Origin: JACPFJ01 sp036504875
GTDB taxonomy: Bacteria; Desulfobacterota; Desulfuromonadia; Geobacterales; Pseudopelobacteraceae
Reading direction: 5' to 3'
Assembly: GCA_036504875.1 (NCBI GenBank)
Contig: DASXUK010000026.1
Location: 1-64,000 of the forward strand
DNA: 64,000 bases
Shown: in pieces, positions 42,047 through 51,118 of the stretch
Layout: each line of letters begins with the position of its first letter
Numbering within the stretch: the stretch's first letter is position 1
The notes under the pieces: generated by a model
Seen by the model: only the letters and a program-made list of their open reading frames with translations
Database searches by the model: none
What the model was told of the DNA's origin: nothing
Made by a program: the position numbers and the translations under genes

Positions 42047-43900
42047 ATGAGTTATGAAGTTCCGAAAAATGATCAGCTGTTAAAATGGGTGGAGGAAGTA
42101 TCCACCTTGTGCGAACCTGAGAGGATCCACTGGTGTGACGGCTCTCAGGAGGAGTATGACGAGCTCTGTAAACTGCTGGTGCAGGCAGGCACCTTTAAAA
42201 AGTTAAACCCAGAAAAAAGGCCTAACAGCTACCTGGCCTGGTCTGATCCCATAGATGTCGCCCGTGTAGAAGACCGTACCTTTATTTGCAGCCTGACCAA
42301 ACAGGATGCCGGGCCTACCAATAACTGGATGAATCCGAAGGAGATGAAGGAAAAGCTGCACAAGATGTTCAAGGGCTGCATGCGCGGCCGGACCATGTAT
42401 ATCATTCCTTTCAGCATGGGACCACTTGGATCGCCGATCGCCAAAATCGGTATCGAAATCTCTGATTCCCCTTATGTGGCAGTAAATATGCGAATCATGG
42501 CCCGCATGGGCAAACCTGTTCTGGATGTGCTGGGAAGCGGTGAATTCGTACCTTGCCTGCATTCGGTCGGCGCCCCGCTGGAGCCGGGCCAAAAAGATGT
42601 GCCCTGGCCCTGCAACAAAGAAAAATATATCGTTCATTTTCCGGAAGAGCGCTCGATCTGGTCGTTCGGCAGCGGCTATGGTGGCAACGCCCTGCTGGGT
42701 AAGAAGTGCCTGGCCCTGCGCATTGCTTCCAAGATCGCCAATGATGAAGGTTGGTTGGCCGAGCATATGCTTATCCTGGGGCTCGAATCGCCTAAAGGCG
42801 ATAAAACCTATGTTGGGGCAGCTTTCCCGAGCGCCTGCGGCAAGACCAATCTGGCCATGCTGGTGCCACCCGAGGTATTCCAGAAACAGGGTTGGAAAAT
42901 CACCACGGTCGGTGATGATATAGCCTGGATCAAACCCGGCTCGGACGGGCAGCTGTATGCTATCAACCCCGAGGCCGGCTTTTTCGGTGTGGCCCCTGGT
43001 ACTTCCATGAGCACAAACCCGAATGCCATGATCTCCTGTGCATCCAACAGCATTTTTACCAATGTGGCCCTTACCCCTGACGGGGATGTCTGGTGGGAAG
43101 GGATGACCGATACACTCCCGGAGAATTTGACCGACTGGCAGGGAAATGCCTGGACTCCTGGTTGTGGCCGCAATGCAGCCCATCCCAACTCCAGGTTCAC
43201 CTCTCCTGCCGGCCAGTGCCCTTCCATAGATCCGGAATGGGAAAATCCTAAGGGGGTGCCGATCAGCGCCTTTATCTTTGGTGGCCGGCGCAACAGCGTT
43301 ATCCCCTTGGTATATCAGTCCTTTAACTGGAGTTTTGGCGTGTATCTGGCCGCAACCATGGGCTCTGAGACGACAGCTGCAGCTGTCGGCAAGGTTGGCG
43401 ATGTTCGTCGTGATCCTTTTGCGATGTTGCCATTCTGTGGCTATCACATGGCTGATTACTTCGCCCACTGGCTGCAGGTCGGAAGGACTACGCCGAAACC
43501 GCCGCGCATCTTTAGTGTCAACTGGTTCCGCAAGGATGCCAATGGCAAATTCTTGTGGCCCGGTTATGGCGAAAACATGCGCATCTTGAAATGGGTGGTT
43601 GAGCGGGTCAAGGGTGAGGCCGCTGCTGTTGAAAGCCCGCTGGGCTGGATGCCGCGCTATGAAGACCTTGACTGGAGTGGTCTTGACAGCGTCAGCCGCG
43701 AACAGTTTTATGAGTTGATGTCGGTTGACCGGGATTTGTGGAAGGATGAAATCGTTTCCCATGAAGAGCTGTTCGTAAAACTGTATGATCGTCTGCCCAA
43801 GGAATTCCTGCATATCCGCGAGTTAATACTGTCCGGATTGTGGAGATCGCCGGAGCACTGGGAACAGTTTGATCCGACTGCAAATGGCTTTAACGATTAG
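42047..43900 (+). CDS. pckG: Phosphoenolpyruvate carboxykinase, GTP-dependent
   Basis: 617 residues, the GTP-type length. It has the GTP-PCK features: FPSACGKTNLAM (P-loop with the reactive Cys, about 263-274), TVGDDIAWI, the NPEAGFFGVAPGTS loop and YDL-like DRDLWK near the end. It interconverts oxaloacetate and phosphoenolpyruvate with GTP/GDP. GGGAGGGG precedes the ATG. A terminator lies between it and the ATP-type enzyme, so they are separate transcription units or only partly coupled. Confidence 0.96.
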   Translation: MSYEVPKNDQLLKWVEEVSTLCEPERIHWCDGSQEEYDELCKLLVQAGTFKKLNPEKRPNSYLAWSDPIDVARVEDRTFICSLTKQDAGPTNNWMNPKEMKEKLHKMFKGCMRGRTMYIIPFSMGPLGSPIAKIGIEISDSPYVAVNMRIMARMGKPVLDVLGSGEFVPCLHSVGAPLEPGQKDVPWPCNKEKYIVHFPEERSIWSFGSGYGGNALLGKKCLALRIASKIANDEGWLAEHMLILGLESPKGDKTYVGAAFPSACGKTNLAMLVPPEVFQKQGWKITTVGDDIAWIKPGSDGQLYAINPEAGFFGVAPGTSMSTNPNAMISCASNSIFTNVALTPDGDVWWEGMTDTLPENLTDWQGNAWTPGCGRNAAHPNSRFTSPAGQCPSIDPEWENPKGVPISAFIFGGRRNSVIPLVYQSFNWSFGVYLAATMGSETTAAAVGKVGDVRRDPFAMLPFCGYHMADYFAHWLQVGRTTPKPPRIFSVNWFRKDANGKFLWPGYGENMRILKWVVERVKGEAAAVESPLGWMPRYEDLDWSGLDSVSREQFYELMSVDRDLWKDEIVSHEELFVKLYDRLPKEFLHIRELILSGLWRSPEHWEQFDPTANGFND

Positions 43901-43938
43901 AAAATAGCTGGTTACCCCAGCAAGCAACCAATAGTACC

Positions 43939-43976
43939 AAAAGCTGGATGATAATCTTATCATCCAGCTTTTTGCT
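43939..43976 (+). terminator. Terminator between the two PEP carboxykinase genes
   Basis: AAAGCTGGATGATA pairs with TATCATCCAGCTTT (14 bp), followed by TTGCTTT. The ATG at 43948 sits inside this stem and is not a start. Confidence 0.85.
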
Positions 43977-44031
43977 TTATTACGCAAACATGGTAGGCTT
44001 TTTTAATTGTTTACCTATAAGGAGGGCCGCT

Positions 44032-45627
44032 GTGGCTAAATTCAACGATGTCACCAGGGGATCCGGTCTTGAAGAACATGGTATCACCAATGCGAATCTG
44101 ATCTATTGGACTCCACCCACCGCAGTTCTTTATGAGCAGGTCGTAAAACGAGGGGAAGGTCTTTTATCCCATATGGGTGCCATTGCCGTTAAAACAGGGC
44201 ATTACACCGGCCGGGCCGCGAATGATAAATTTATTGTGCAGGAACCTTCATCCAACGAAAACATCAGCTGGGGCAATATCAATAAACCTTACGATCCGGC
44301 TAATTTCGATGGAATTTACAACCGTATGCTGGCTTATATGCACGGCAAGGATTTATTCGTGCAAGACTGCTTTGCCGGCGCTGACAAAGAACATCGCCTT
44401 CCGATCCGGGTTATTACGGAAAAAGCCTGGCATTGCCTGTTTGCCCGAAACATGTTTGTACGTGCCTCTGCAGCAGATCTGGAGACACACCGGCCTCAAT
44501 TTACCATGATCAACCTGCCGAATTTCCACGCCATCCCTTCCCAGGACAACACCAATTCAGAGGCTTTCATCATCATCAACCTGGCTAGAAAGATTATCAT
44601 AATTGGCGGTACGAGTTATGCGGGCGAGAATAAAAAAGCAATATTTACCATACTCAATTATTTACTGCCAATCGAGAAGAAAATTCTTCCCATGCACTGC
44701 TCAGCCAATGTCGGTCCCAAAAATGATACTGCCATCTTTTTCGGTCTTTCCGGAACCGGAAAGACTACTCTTTCTGCCGATCCAAATCGATCCTTGATCG
44801 GCGATGACGAGCACGGCTGGGATGATAAAGGGGTCTTTAACTTTGAAGGGGGCTGCTATGCAAAAATAATCAATCTTTCCAAACAGGCGGAACCGGAGAT
44901 TTATGAAACCACCAGAAGGTTTGGGACAATTTTAGAAAATGTTTCTATCGATACCCATACCCGCCGGGTAGACCTTGATGATAATTCCTTTACCGAAAAT
45001 ACGCGTGCCTCGTATCCACTGACTCATATTCCCAATATTGTGCTCAGTGGAACAGGCGGACATCCGCAGAACATCATCATGCTGACCTGTGATGCCTACG
45101 GCGTGCTGCCACCGATTGCGCGACTTTCCAGGGAACAGGCGATATACCATTTTCTGTCCGGCTATACCGCCCGGGTGGCTGGCACCGAAGCTGGAGTAAA
45201 AGAACCTTCTGCAACCTTTTCCGCCTGCTTCGGTGGTCCATTCATGCCGCTTAGTCCTATTGCTTACGGTAACCTGCTCGGTGAAAAGATAGCCAGACAC
45301 GATGTCGCCTGCTGGCTGGTTAATACCGGTTGGAGCGGAGGTCCCTACGGTGTCGGAGCGCGGATGAAGATCGCTTACTCAAGGGCTCTGGTTAATGCCG
45401 CCTTAAATGGTACTTTGAATGCCGGCACCTTTGAAGAAGAAACTGTATTCGGCCTAAGCATTCCGACTTCTTGCATCGGTGTACCAAGTGAGGTTCTTAA
45501 TCCGCTCAATACATGGAGTGACCGGGCCGCTTACGACCAGGCCGCCCAAAGGTTGGTAAGCATGTTCAGGGATAATTTTGCGCAGTATTCCGCGCATGTG
45601 TCGCCGGAAGTGGCCAGGGTGATGTAG
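44032..45627 (+). CDS. pckA: Phosphoenolpyruvate carboxykinase, ATP-dependent
   Basis: 531 residues from GTG 44032, which follows AAGGAGGG. ATP-PCK features: the substrate loop GRAANDKFIV, the P-loop FFGLSGTGKTTLSADP (about 240), LIGDDEHGW and the later GARMKIAYSRA. It makes phosphoenolpyruvate from oxaloacetate with ATP. It is a different fold subfamily from the GTP enzyme in the gene just upstream. Confidence 0.96.
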   Translation: MAKFNDVTRGSGLEEHGITNANLIYWTPPTAVLYEQVVKRGEGLLSHMGAIAVKTGHYTGRAANDKFIVQEPSSNENISWGNINKPYDPANFDGIYNRMLAYMHGKDLFVQDCFAGADKEHRLPIRVITEKAWHCLFARNMFVRASAADLETHRPQFTMINLPNFHAIPSQDNTNSEAFIIINLARKIIIIGGTSYAGENKKAIFTILNYLLPIEKKILPMHCSANVGPKNDTAIFFGLSGTGKTTLSADPNRSLIGDDEHGWDDKGVFNFEGGCYAKIINLSKQAEPEIYETTRRFGTILENVSIDTHTRRVDLDDNSFTENTRASYPLTHIPNIVLSGTGGHPQNIIMLTCDAYGVLPPIARLSREQAIYHFLSGYTARVAGTEAGVKEPSATFSACFGGPFMPLSPIAYGNLLGEKIARHDVACWLVNTGWSGGPYGVGARMKIAYSRALVNAALNGTLNAGTFEEETVFGLSIPTSCIGVPSEVLNPLNTWSDRAAYDQAAQRLVSMFRDNFAQYSAHVSPEVARVM

Positions 45628-45770
45628 TATTGATTAAAACCGGGCGAAATTAAAGGCGGGGAGATTGAGTCGAGCACAGCGGATCAGTGGTGCGGTTGAG
45701 TAGCTGAAAATGATTTTTATGGAATTGGAACCCCGCCAAAAAAAGGGCATTGGATGAAGAATGAAGGCCA

Positions 45771-46106
45771 TCAATCAACCACCTCGATCTCCTTGACCCG
45801 CATCTCCTCACCCGCCTCTATTTTCACCAGCAAGCTGCCGCACTGAGCGCAGGCATCCAAAACAGCCTGTAAGGGTGTCTCAGCCCCGCAATCATGACAT
45901 CTGCCGCTCCCTGGTACTCTAATGACATTCAGGGTGGCCCCTTCCATTAATGTGCCCCGGCTGCAGGCTTCGAAGCAGAATTCGATCGCCTCAGGCACTA
46001 TATTGCTCAACACTCCGATCTCGATATCCACTGAGAGTACTTTTTTGCCTTGGGCGTGTTTTTCACAGATCTCGATGATGCCCTGTGTGATGGACATCTC
46101 ATGCAT
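45771..46106 (-). CDS. hypA: HypA, hydrogenase nickel-insertion protein
   Basis: 111 residues. The N-terminal MHEMSI places His2 and Glu3 for nickel. The zinc site is CHDC and CAQC (Cys70, 73, 86, 89). HypA delivers nickel to [NiFe]-hydrogenase with HypB. No other hyp or hydrogenase gene is in the window. A terminator separates it from the lipoprotein gene upstream. Confidence 0.95.
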   Translation of the reverse strand: MHEMSITQGIIEICEKHAQGKKVLSVDIEIGVLSNIVPEAIEFCFEACSRGTLMEGATLNVIRVPGSGRCHDCGAETPLQAVLDACAQCGSLLVKIEAGEEMRVKEIEVVD

Positions 46107-46137
46107 GAGCTCTCCCCCCTTCCAGTCAAGCAGATAA

Positions 46138-46172
46138 AAAAAAGCCTACGGGTAAACCCGCAGGCTTTTGCG
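46138..46172 (-). terminator. Terminator upstream of hypA
   Basis: On the minus strand AAAAGCCTGCGGG pairs with CCCGTAGGCTTTT (one mismatch), followed by a long T run. It ends the transcript of the small lipoprotein gene. Confidence 0.85.
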
Positions 46173-46192
46173 ATCCGCAATGGGAAAGCTTG

Positions 46193-46396
46193 TTACTTGT
46201 GCTCAGGAGCCTTAGGAGCTTCAGGAGCCTTAGGGGCTTCGGTAGCACCAGGAGCTTTAGCAGACATCGGTGCCTGAACAGGCTTAGGTGCCTCAACAGC
46301 AGGAGCAGGAGCAGGAGCTTCTTCTTTTTTCTTGCAGCCTGTGGTGAAAGCAGCGGCGAGAGCCATAACCAGTGTCAGTGTGATAAGCTTTTTCAT
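46193..46396 (-). CDS. Small Ala/Pro/Lys-rich lipoprotein
   Basis: 67 codons from ATG 46396 (AGAGGAG upstream). The lipoprotein signal ends FTTGC (Cys21). The mature part is only Lys, Glu, Ala and Pro repeats (APAPAPAVEAPKP, then EAPKAPEAPKAPE). A long extended Pro/Ala chain may reach from the outer membrane to the peptidoglycan, like a spacer. A strong promoter and a terminator suggest an abundant product. Confidence 0.75.
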   Translation of the reverse strand: MKKLITLTLVMALAAAFTTGCKKKEEAPAPAPAVEAPKPVQAPMSAKAPGATEAPKAPEAPKAPEHK

Positions 46397-46464
46397 TGTT
46401 TCTCCTCTTTTCATGTGAATTTGACCATTAAACGCATTGCGTATGGTTTAGAAATCGATTTATG

Positions 46465-46492
46465 AATATACTCACTATAAAACTAATGTCAA
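46465..46492 (-). promoter_or_regulatory. Strong sigma-70 promoter for the Ala/Pro lipoprotein gene
   Basis: On the minus strand TTGACA, a 16-base spacer and TATATT. The leader that follows contains ACGCA-T-TGCGT (46432-46442), a perfect small palindrome. Confidence 0.6.
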
Positions 46493-46537
46493 GAATATAT
46501 TTCATTACATGAATATTCGCAAATTTGGCCCAGTCTT

Positions 46538-46873
46538 TCAGTGATGGAAACGCCCCTTATGTGCACGGTGAGCCGGGCTGGGTGATTTGTGGCAATCAAA
46601 ACAGGCCTGCTCCTCAACTTTTTTTGTTTCCAGCGGTGACTGCTGTTTGCCCTTCAGATCAAGATTATATTCCGGTGTCTGAAAATACTGTCGACCACGT
46701 TCGTCCGCAACCATGGCCGGTTGATAAATGATCTGCCAGTTGTTACTGATCGCCAGGGTATGGCACCGGTCACACCCTCCTGGGGGTGGGATGCTCTTCC
46801 AGCCGGTGAGCATGGTGCATCCTGAAACGATCAAGAGGAAACCAGAAGCTGCAATGAACAATAGATATCTCAC
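46538..46873 (-). CDS. Two-haem c-type cytochrome lipoprotein
   Basis: 111 residues from GTG 46873 (AAAGGAT upstream). A lipobox VSGC (Cys19) anchors it. Two haem motifs: GCDRCHTLA and ACFDCHKSP. Extra histidines near the end (HRAHKGRFHH) may be axial ligands. It would sit on the outer face of the inner membrane or the inner face of the outer membrane and pass electrons; no partner gene is adjacent. Confidence 0.82.
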   Translation of the reverse strand: MRYLLFIAASGFLLIVSGCTMLTGWKSIPPPGGCDRCHTLAISNNWQIIYQPAMVADERGRQYFQTPEYNLDLKGKQQSPLETKKVEEQACFDCHKSPSPAHRAHKGRFHH

Positions 46874-47050
46874 GTTAAGATCCTTTATTGAATGAGTTGT
46901 GTGAGTCTACCTACAGCACGGATTGTAAGCAAGACTTTTTAACCTGAAACCTCATTCTGTAATAAAGGAAAAGCCGCCAGTACTTTTATTGCATTTATCA
47001 AACACATGAAAGTCTGTTCAGGCCACGGTTGTTTATAGTGTAATGCCCGC

Positions 47051-47869
47051 TTAGGAAATGTCAAATTCAGTTCGTTTTTTTAAGAGCTTGAGAATGTTTA
47101 GTGAGGTTTGGCGGGCCAACTCCTCGGGGTCAACTCCCCTGATCCTGGCCACCGTCTGTAGCACTTCCGGCAGAAAGGCCGGTTGATTGGGCTGGCCTTT
47201 GTAAATTTGCGGCGACAGGTCGGGTGCATCTGTCTCCAGCACCAGGCTCTCCAAAGGAAGTTCGCGGGCCAGACTGACCGGACGGACCGCACCCTGCCAA
47301 GTAACAGTGCCGGAGATGGAGATGCAAAAGCCGAGGCGGATGAATTCAAGGGCCATCTCAACCGAACCCGAAAAAGAGTGCATTAAACCACCCACCTGGC
47401 CAACCTGTTCCTCCTTCAAAAGTTGCAGAGTCCGTTGAAAAAGCCGACGACAGTGGATCAGGACCGGCAAGCCCCAAAAAACAGCCAAACGAAGCTGTTT
47501 CCTAAAGGCCATTTCCTGCACCTCCAGCGGCACCTGATAGAATGGATCCAAGCCTATCTCGCCGATGGCGCTGGCCATCTTTGCCAGTTTTTCAAGCTGC
47601 TTGAGGACTACATCATCAGCCAGTCCGGCATGCGAGGGGTGGATACCAAAGGCGGGCAGGATACTGTTTTCTTTTTTCGCCAAATCTGCAATTCTATCCC
47701 AACCGTCAGGATGCACACCGGGCAGCACGAAGCGCGTTACGCCTGTCTGACGAGCATTTTTCAATACATTGCAAAGGTTGGAGTGCAGAGGCTCCAGATC
47801 CAGATGACAATGAGAGTCTATGAGTTCATAGCCAACATTTGTTTGCATTTGAGGCTGGCTTGGATACAC
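47051..47869 (-). CDS. TatD-family metal-dependent hydrolase
   Basis: Up to 272 residues from a GTG at 47869; an ATG at 47848 would remove seven residues, and neither has a clear ribosome site. IDSHCHLDLEPL carries the first metal His pair. Further ligands: GEIGLDPFYQV (with Asp, Glu), VLIHCRR, GLMHSFSGS and LETDAPDLSP. TatD proteins are 3'-5' exonucleases/deoxyribonucleases. It is divergent from the glycosyltransferase gene with only 25-46 bases between starts. Confidence 0.88.
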   Translation of the reverse strand: MYPSQPQMQTNVGYELIDSHCHLDLEPLHSNLCNVLKNARQTGVTRFVLPGVHPDGWDRIADLAKKENSILPAFGIHPSHAGLADDVVLKQLEKLAKMASAIGEIGLDPFYQVPLEVQEMAFRKQLRLAVFWGLPVLIHCRRLFQRTLQLLKEEQVGQVGGLMHSFSGSVEMALEFIRLGFCISISGTVTWQGAVRPVSLARELPLESLVLETDAPDLSPQIYKGQPNQPAFLPEVLQTVARIRGVDPEELARQTSLNILKLLKKRTEFDIS

Positions 47870-47894
47870 TGCTTATCATTCCCCGGGAGTTGTC

Positions 47895-48971
47895 ATGTCA
47901 ACGGTCCATCCTGAACTTTCCATCATTATACCAACCTTGAATGAGAGTTTTGAGCTGCAATCACTATTTTCCAACCTGGCAAAACAGGAAAAGTCAATTT
48001 TTGAGGTAATTGTCTGTGATGGCGGTTCCGGCGATGGAACACTGGATTTAGCCGTCAATCTGGCACCGGTACAACCATTCAGCGTAAAGATTGTTCGCTC
48101 ACCGGCTGGGCGTGGAAACCAGATGAACCAGGGAGCTGATGTTGCCTCAGCAGAGCTGCTGTTGTTTCTGCATGCCGATAGCCGCTTTACCGATAACCAA
48201 GCCCTGTTCAAGGCTGTGACCGCTTTTGAAGGCCAATTGAACGATCATGGCTCGCCTTTGCGGGCCGCCCGTTTTAAGCTTAACTTCCGCCGTAGTCAGG
48301 AGGAGGCTTCCCTCGCCTATTTTTTTTACGAGTCCAAGGCGCGTCTGAATCGAGTTGACTGCATCCGCGGAGATCAAGGTTTTATGATAACCAGCTCCTT
48401 TTTTCATCAGTTAGGCGGTTTCAACACATCACTGCCTTACCTGGAGGATATTCGGCTGGCAACACTGGTCCAGCAGCGAGCGACATGGCAGTTATTGCCG
48501 GTAGAAATCAGCACATCGGCCCGAAGGTTTGAGATGGAAGGGCTTTGTCAGCGCCAAATCCTGAATGCGGTCATCGTCAATAATCTGGTTGTAGGTTGGA
48601 CAGAGTTTTTTGATGAACATGGAATCTATTGCAGCCACGCCTCTACAGGCAAATTGTTGCTGCATCCGCTACTGGAGGGCATCCGGATCCGGCTGGCCGA
48701 ACGGCCTGCGAGCTGGCGACTGAAATTCTGGCTAGGCACCGGAAAACATGTCAGTTCCAATATCTGGCAGCTCCTGTTTTGGCTTGATGTGCGGCGCGAT
48801 TTTAGGCGCGGTAAGGATGCCGGGGTCGTGGCGCCGTTATGGCTTGCCTTCTATCAAAGATACTTTGAAAGTTTAACTCGCAACCCTGTAATGTCCGTAA
48901 TAACCGCGATTGCTGTCTGGATCTGGTTTCGGGTCTTGTTAGTAAAGAGCCGAATATCCGAGTTATCATAG
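47895..48971 (+). CDS. Family-2 glycosyltransferase with C-terminal membrane helix
   Basis: 358 residues. The GT-A core has LSIIIPTLNESFELQ, VIVCDGGSGDGTLDLA, LLLFLHADSRFTD (the DxD-like metal motif is HAD) and LPYLEDIRLATLVQQ. A trailing membrane segment (VMSVITAIAVWIWFRVLL) anchors it. The LLFLHAD and ARRFEMEG elements recall the TIGR04283 group, called rSAM/selenodomain-associated transferase 2. The sugar and acceptor are unknown. GGGAG precedes the ATG. Its stop overlaps the stop of the phospholipase D gene on the other strand. Confidence 0.82.
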   Translation: MSTVHPELSIIIPTLNESFELQSLFSNLAKQEKSIFEVIVCDGGSGDGTLDLAVNLAPVQPFSVKIVRSPAGRGNQMNQGADVASAELLLFLHADSRFTDNQALFKAVTAFEGQLNDHGSPLRAARFKLNFRRSQEEASLAYFFYESKARLNRVDCIRGDQGFMITSSFFHQLGGFNTSLPYLEDIRLATLVQQRATWQLLPVEISTSARRFEMEGLCQRQILNAVIVNNLVVGWTEFFDEHGIYCSHASTGKLLLHPLLEGIRIRLAERPASWRLKFWLGTGKHVSSNIWQLLFWLDVRRDFRRGKDAGVVAPLWLAFYQRYFESLTRNPVMSVITAIAVWIWFRVLLVKSRISELS

Positions 48972-50177
48972 AAACCAGCTGAAAAGGTTAACCACTCGCT
49001 CCAATATCCTGGCCAAGGTACCGCGATCTTCGTGATGCTTCAGGATGATGCGTTGCGAGCAGTTGAAATCATCTAATAACAACCTTCGTATCTGCCCTCC
49101 ATAAGCGCCACTGTCTATGATGGCATTAAGCTCGAAATTGCGGTGAAAACTACGTTGATCAAGATTAGCTGAGCCGAGTACGGTTCGCTCCCCATCAATT
49201 AGCATTATCTTGGCATGCAGAATCTTTCCTTTGAGCTCATAAATCTCGATTCCTTGTTTAAGAAGAGCAGCATAGTAACTGCGTCCCAGGAGACTTACTA
49301 GCGGCACATCACAGCGTGACGGCAGTAACAGGCAGACCCTCACTCCTCGGCGGGTGGCCCGTAGCAGGGAGCGAATGATCCTGGGTCCTGGCACAAAATA
49401 AGGTGTCGCAATGATGATTTCCTCTGATGCGGAGGCGATACTGAGCAAAAAGGCACTCCGGATATAGGAGCTACGGTGATGCGGCCCACCGCTGACAATG
49501 ATGACGTTGGCCTGTCCGTGCCGGCGGCTGTGGCCGGCTTTATCTGGTACTGGGTGAGGTTGATCGGGAAGATCCGGAAAATCGCCGCGTTCCATCTGCC
49601 ATGTCTCGCGAAAAATGCTGACCAGCTCCTGGACTGCTTTGCCGCTGACGCTGAAGCCGACATCACGAAAACAATCCATCAAGGCAACAACACCCGCATA
49701 TTCATCGCCGATATTGAAGCCACCCAGAAAGGCCAGATTTCCGTCTATGACTGCCATCTTGCGATGGTCGCGCTTATCAAACCAGCCAACTCCACGTCTG
49801 AAGGAGGGCTTATTGAAAGGAATCAGCTCTATGCCGCGCTGGGACAGGTACTTGAAAAATACCGGGGAGGTTTCTACACAACCGATATAATCATATATCA
49901 ACAAAACCCGGACCCCGCGCTCGACTGCAACAGCCAGTTCTCCGGCTAAGGCGTAACCGGTCTGGTCGGCCCGGATCATGTAATATTCAAGAAGGATAAA
50001 ATTCTGCGCCGAACGGATGGCAGCGTGCAACGAGCGGAAAAAGCCGGGGCCATCCGGAAAAAGGACAACCCGATTATTGCGGTAGGTGACCGGCAGACTG
50101 GCCGGCCGGATACGCTTGAGAAGTCTCATAATCCGCGGCAGCCGCTTCTTGGGTCTCAGACGGTTTTCCTTGGTCAT
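48966..50177 (-). CDS. Phospholipase D-type enzyme, probable cardiolipin synthase
   Basis: 403 residues from ATG 50177 (GGGGA upstream). Two HKD motifs: DHRKMAVIDGNLAFLGG (His138, Lys140, Asp145) and LHAKIMLIDGERTVLGSANLD (about 325). There is no membrane helix pair at the N-terminus, so it resembles the ClsB/ClsC soluble type more than ClsA. It would make cardiolipin or phosphatidylglycerol-derived lipid at the membrane. A nuclease-like phosphodiesterase is less likely. Confidence 0.85.
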   Translation of the reverse strand: MTKENRLRPKKRLPRIMRLLKRIRPASLPVTYRNNRVVLFPDGPGFFRSLHAAIRSAQNFILLEYYMIRADQTGYALAGELAVAVERGVRVLLIYDYIGCVETSPVFFKYLSQRGIELIPFNKPSFRRGVGWFDKRDHRKMAVIDGNLAFLGGFNIGDEYAGVVALMDCFRDVGFSVSGKAVQELVSIFRETWQMERGDFPDLPDQPHPVPDKAGHSRRHGQANVIIVSGGPHHRSSYIRSAFLLSIASASEEIIIATPYFVPGPRIIRSLLRATRRGVRVCLLLPSRCDVPLVSLLGRSYYAALLKQGIEIYELKGKILHAKIMLIDGERTVLGSANLDQRSFHRNFELNAIIDSGAYGGQIRRLLLDDFNCSQRIILKHHEDRGTLARILERVVNLFSWFL

Positions 50178-50284
50178 TGTTCCCCACGCAGTGCAGATGC
50201 ATCCAGATGAAACCAAGCCATATTGAAGAATGAGATCCGTTGAAGAAGGCGGCTAAGAAAGCGTCCTGAATGGAATCTGGGAAT

Positions 50285-50941
50285 TCAGTTTACCATAATT
50301 TTTAATTTGCCAACCTCGGATATTTCAGCCTCCATGACATCGCCCGCCATAACCTGGCCAACGCCGGCCGGGGTGCCGGTCAGGATGATATCACCCGGCT
50401 CAAGGGTAAAGATGCCCGAGATATAGGCAATGATCTGCGGTACACGGTGAATCATGTCTGCTGAATTACCGTTCTGACGAAGATTACCATTCACTGTCAG
50501 GCGCAGATTGAGATTATGCGGATCAGCCACATTGGCGGCCGGTACAAAATCCGATAAGGGGCAAGAGGTGTCAAAACCTTTGGCAATCTCCCAGGGAAGT
50601 CCTTTGGACTTCAACTGGTTTTGCACGTCACGCAGGGTCATGTCGATGGCCACACCGTATCCGGCCACGCACTCCAGGGCCTGCTCCGGAGGGACCTGCC
50701 TGGCCTGTTTCCCTAACAGCACCGCCAGCTCGACCTCATAGTGGCATTCCTGGGAATAACCTGGAATTAGTACCGTGTCCCGGTCCCCGATGACCGCTGT
50801 GGCGGGCTTCATGAATAAAACCGGTGCCGCCGGGGTCTCATTGCCGAGTTCTCGGGCGTGTTCAGCGTAATTGCGGGCCAGGCAGATGATTTTACCAACC
50901 TGGAACCCTTGGCCGGTTGTGATAATCGTTCTCGTTGTCAT
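50285..50941 (-). CDS. FAH-family enzyme (acylpyruvase / oxaloacetate tautomerase type)
   Basis: 218 residues. IICLARNYAEHARELGN, VLFMKPATAVIG, HYEVELAVLLG (metal ligands Glu, Glu) and DIILTGTPAGVG are the FAH-family run, in the short YcgM/FAHD1 form. Members hydrolyse acylpyruvates or convert enol- to keto-oxaloacetate. GGAGATATT precedes the ATG. Oxaloacetate is the substrate of the two carboxykinases a few kb away, which makes tautomerase worth testing. Confidence 0.85.
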   Translation of the reverse strand: MTTRTIITTGQGFQVGKIICLARNYAEHARELGNETPAAPVLFMKPATAVIGDRDTVLIPGYSQECHYEVELAVLLGKQARQVPPEQALECVAGYGVAIDMTLRDVQNQLKSKGLPWEIAKGFDTSCPLSDFVPAANVADPHNLNLRLTVNGNLRQNGNSADMIHRVPQIIAYISGIFTLEPGDIILTGTPAGVGQVMAGDVMEAEISEVGKLKIMVN

Positions 50942-51118
50942 AATATCTCCATATTTTTTACTCCCGAGAGGAGGAAGCTGGTATCTTCAGATGCACTTAT
51001 AACATAAAAATAATTTGTGTTCATAAACCTCATTAGTATTATTGTCATAAACACACGGTTTTACATTTGGATTGCCCGTTACAAAATAACTACCCCCGCA
51101 GACATCAGGAGATCTTTT
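50942..51118. other. Intergenic region with AT-rich stretch
   Basis: AT-rich sequence around 51000-51090 without ribosome site or strong hairpin of its own. It sits upstream of the short ORF at 51119 and the plsC-like gene. A 61-codon frame opening at 51017 has no ribosome site. Confidence 0.3.

Noticed and set aside
42203..43813. 536-codon minus-strand ORF opposite the GTP-type PEP carboxykinase
   Set aside because: Its length is striking, but the plus strand encodes an unmistakable carboxykinase; the reverse frame has no recognisable domain and reflects codon bias.
43948..44031. Upstream extension of the ATP-type carboxykinase to the ATG at 43948
   Set aside because: The ATG is inside a terminator stem, and GTG 44032 has AAGGAGGG just before it.
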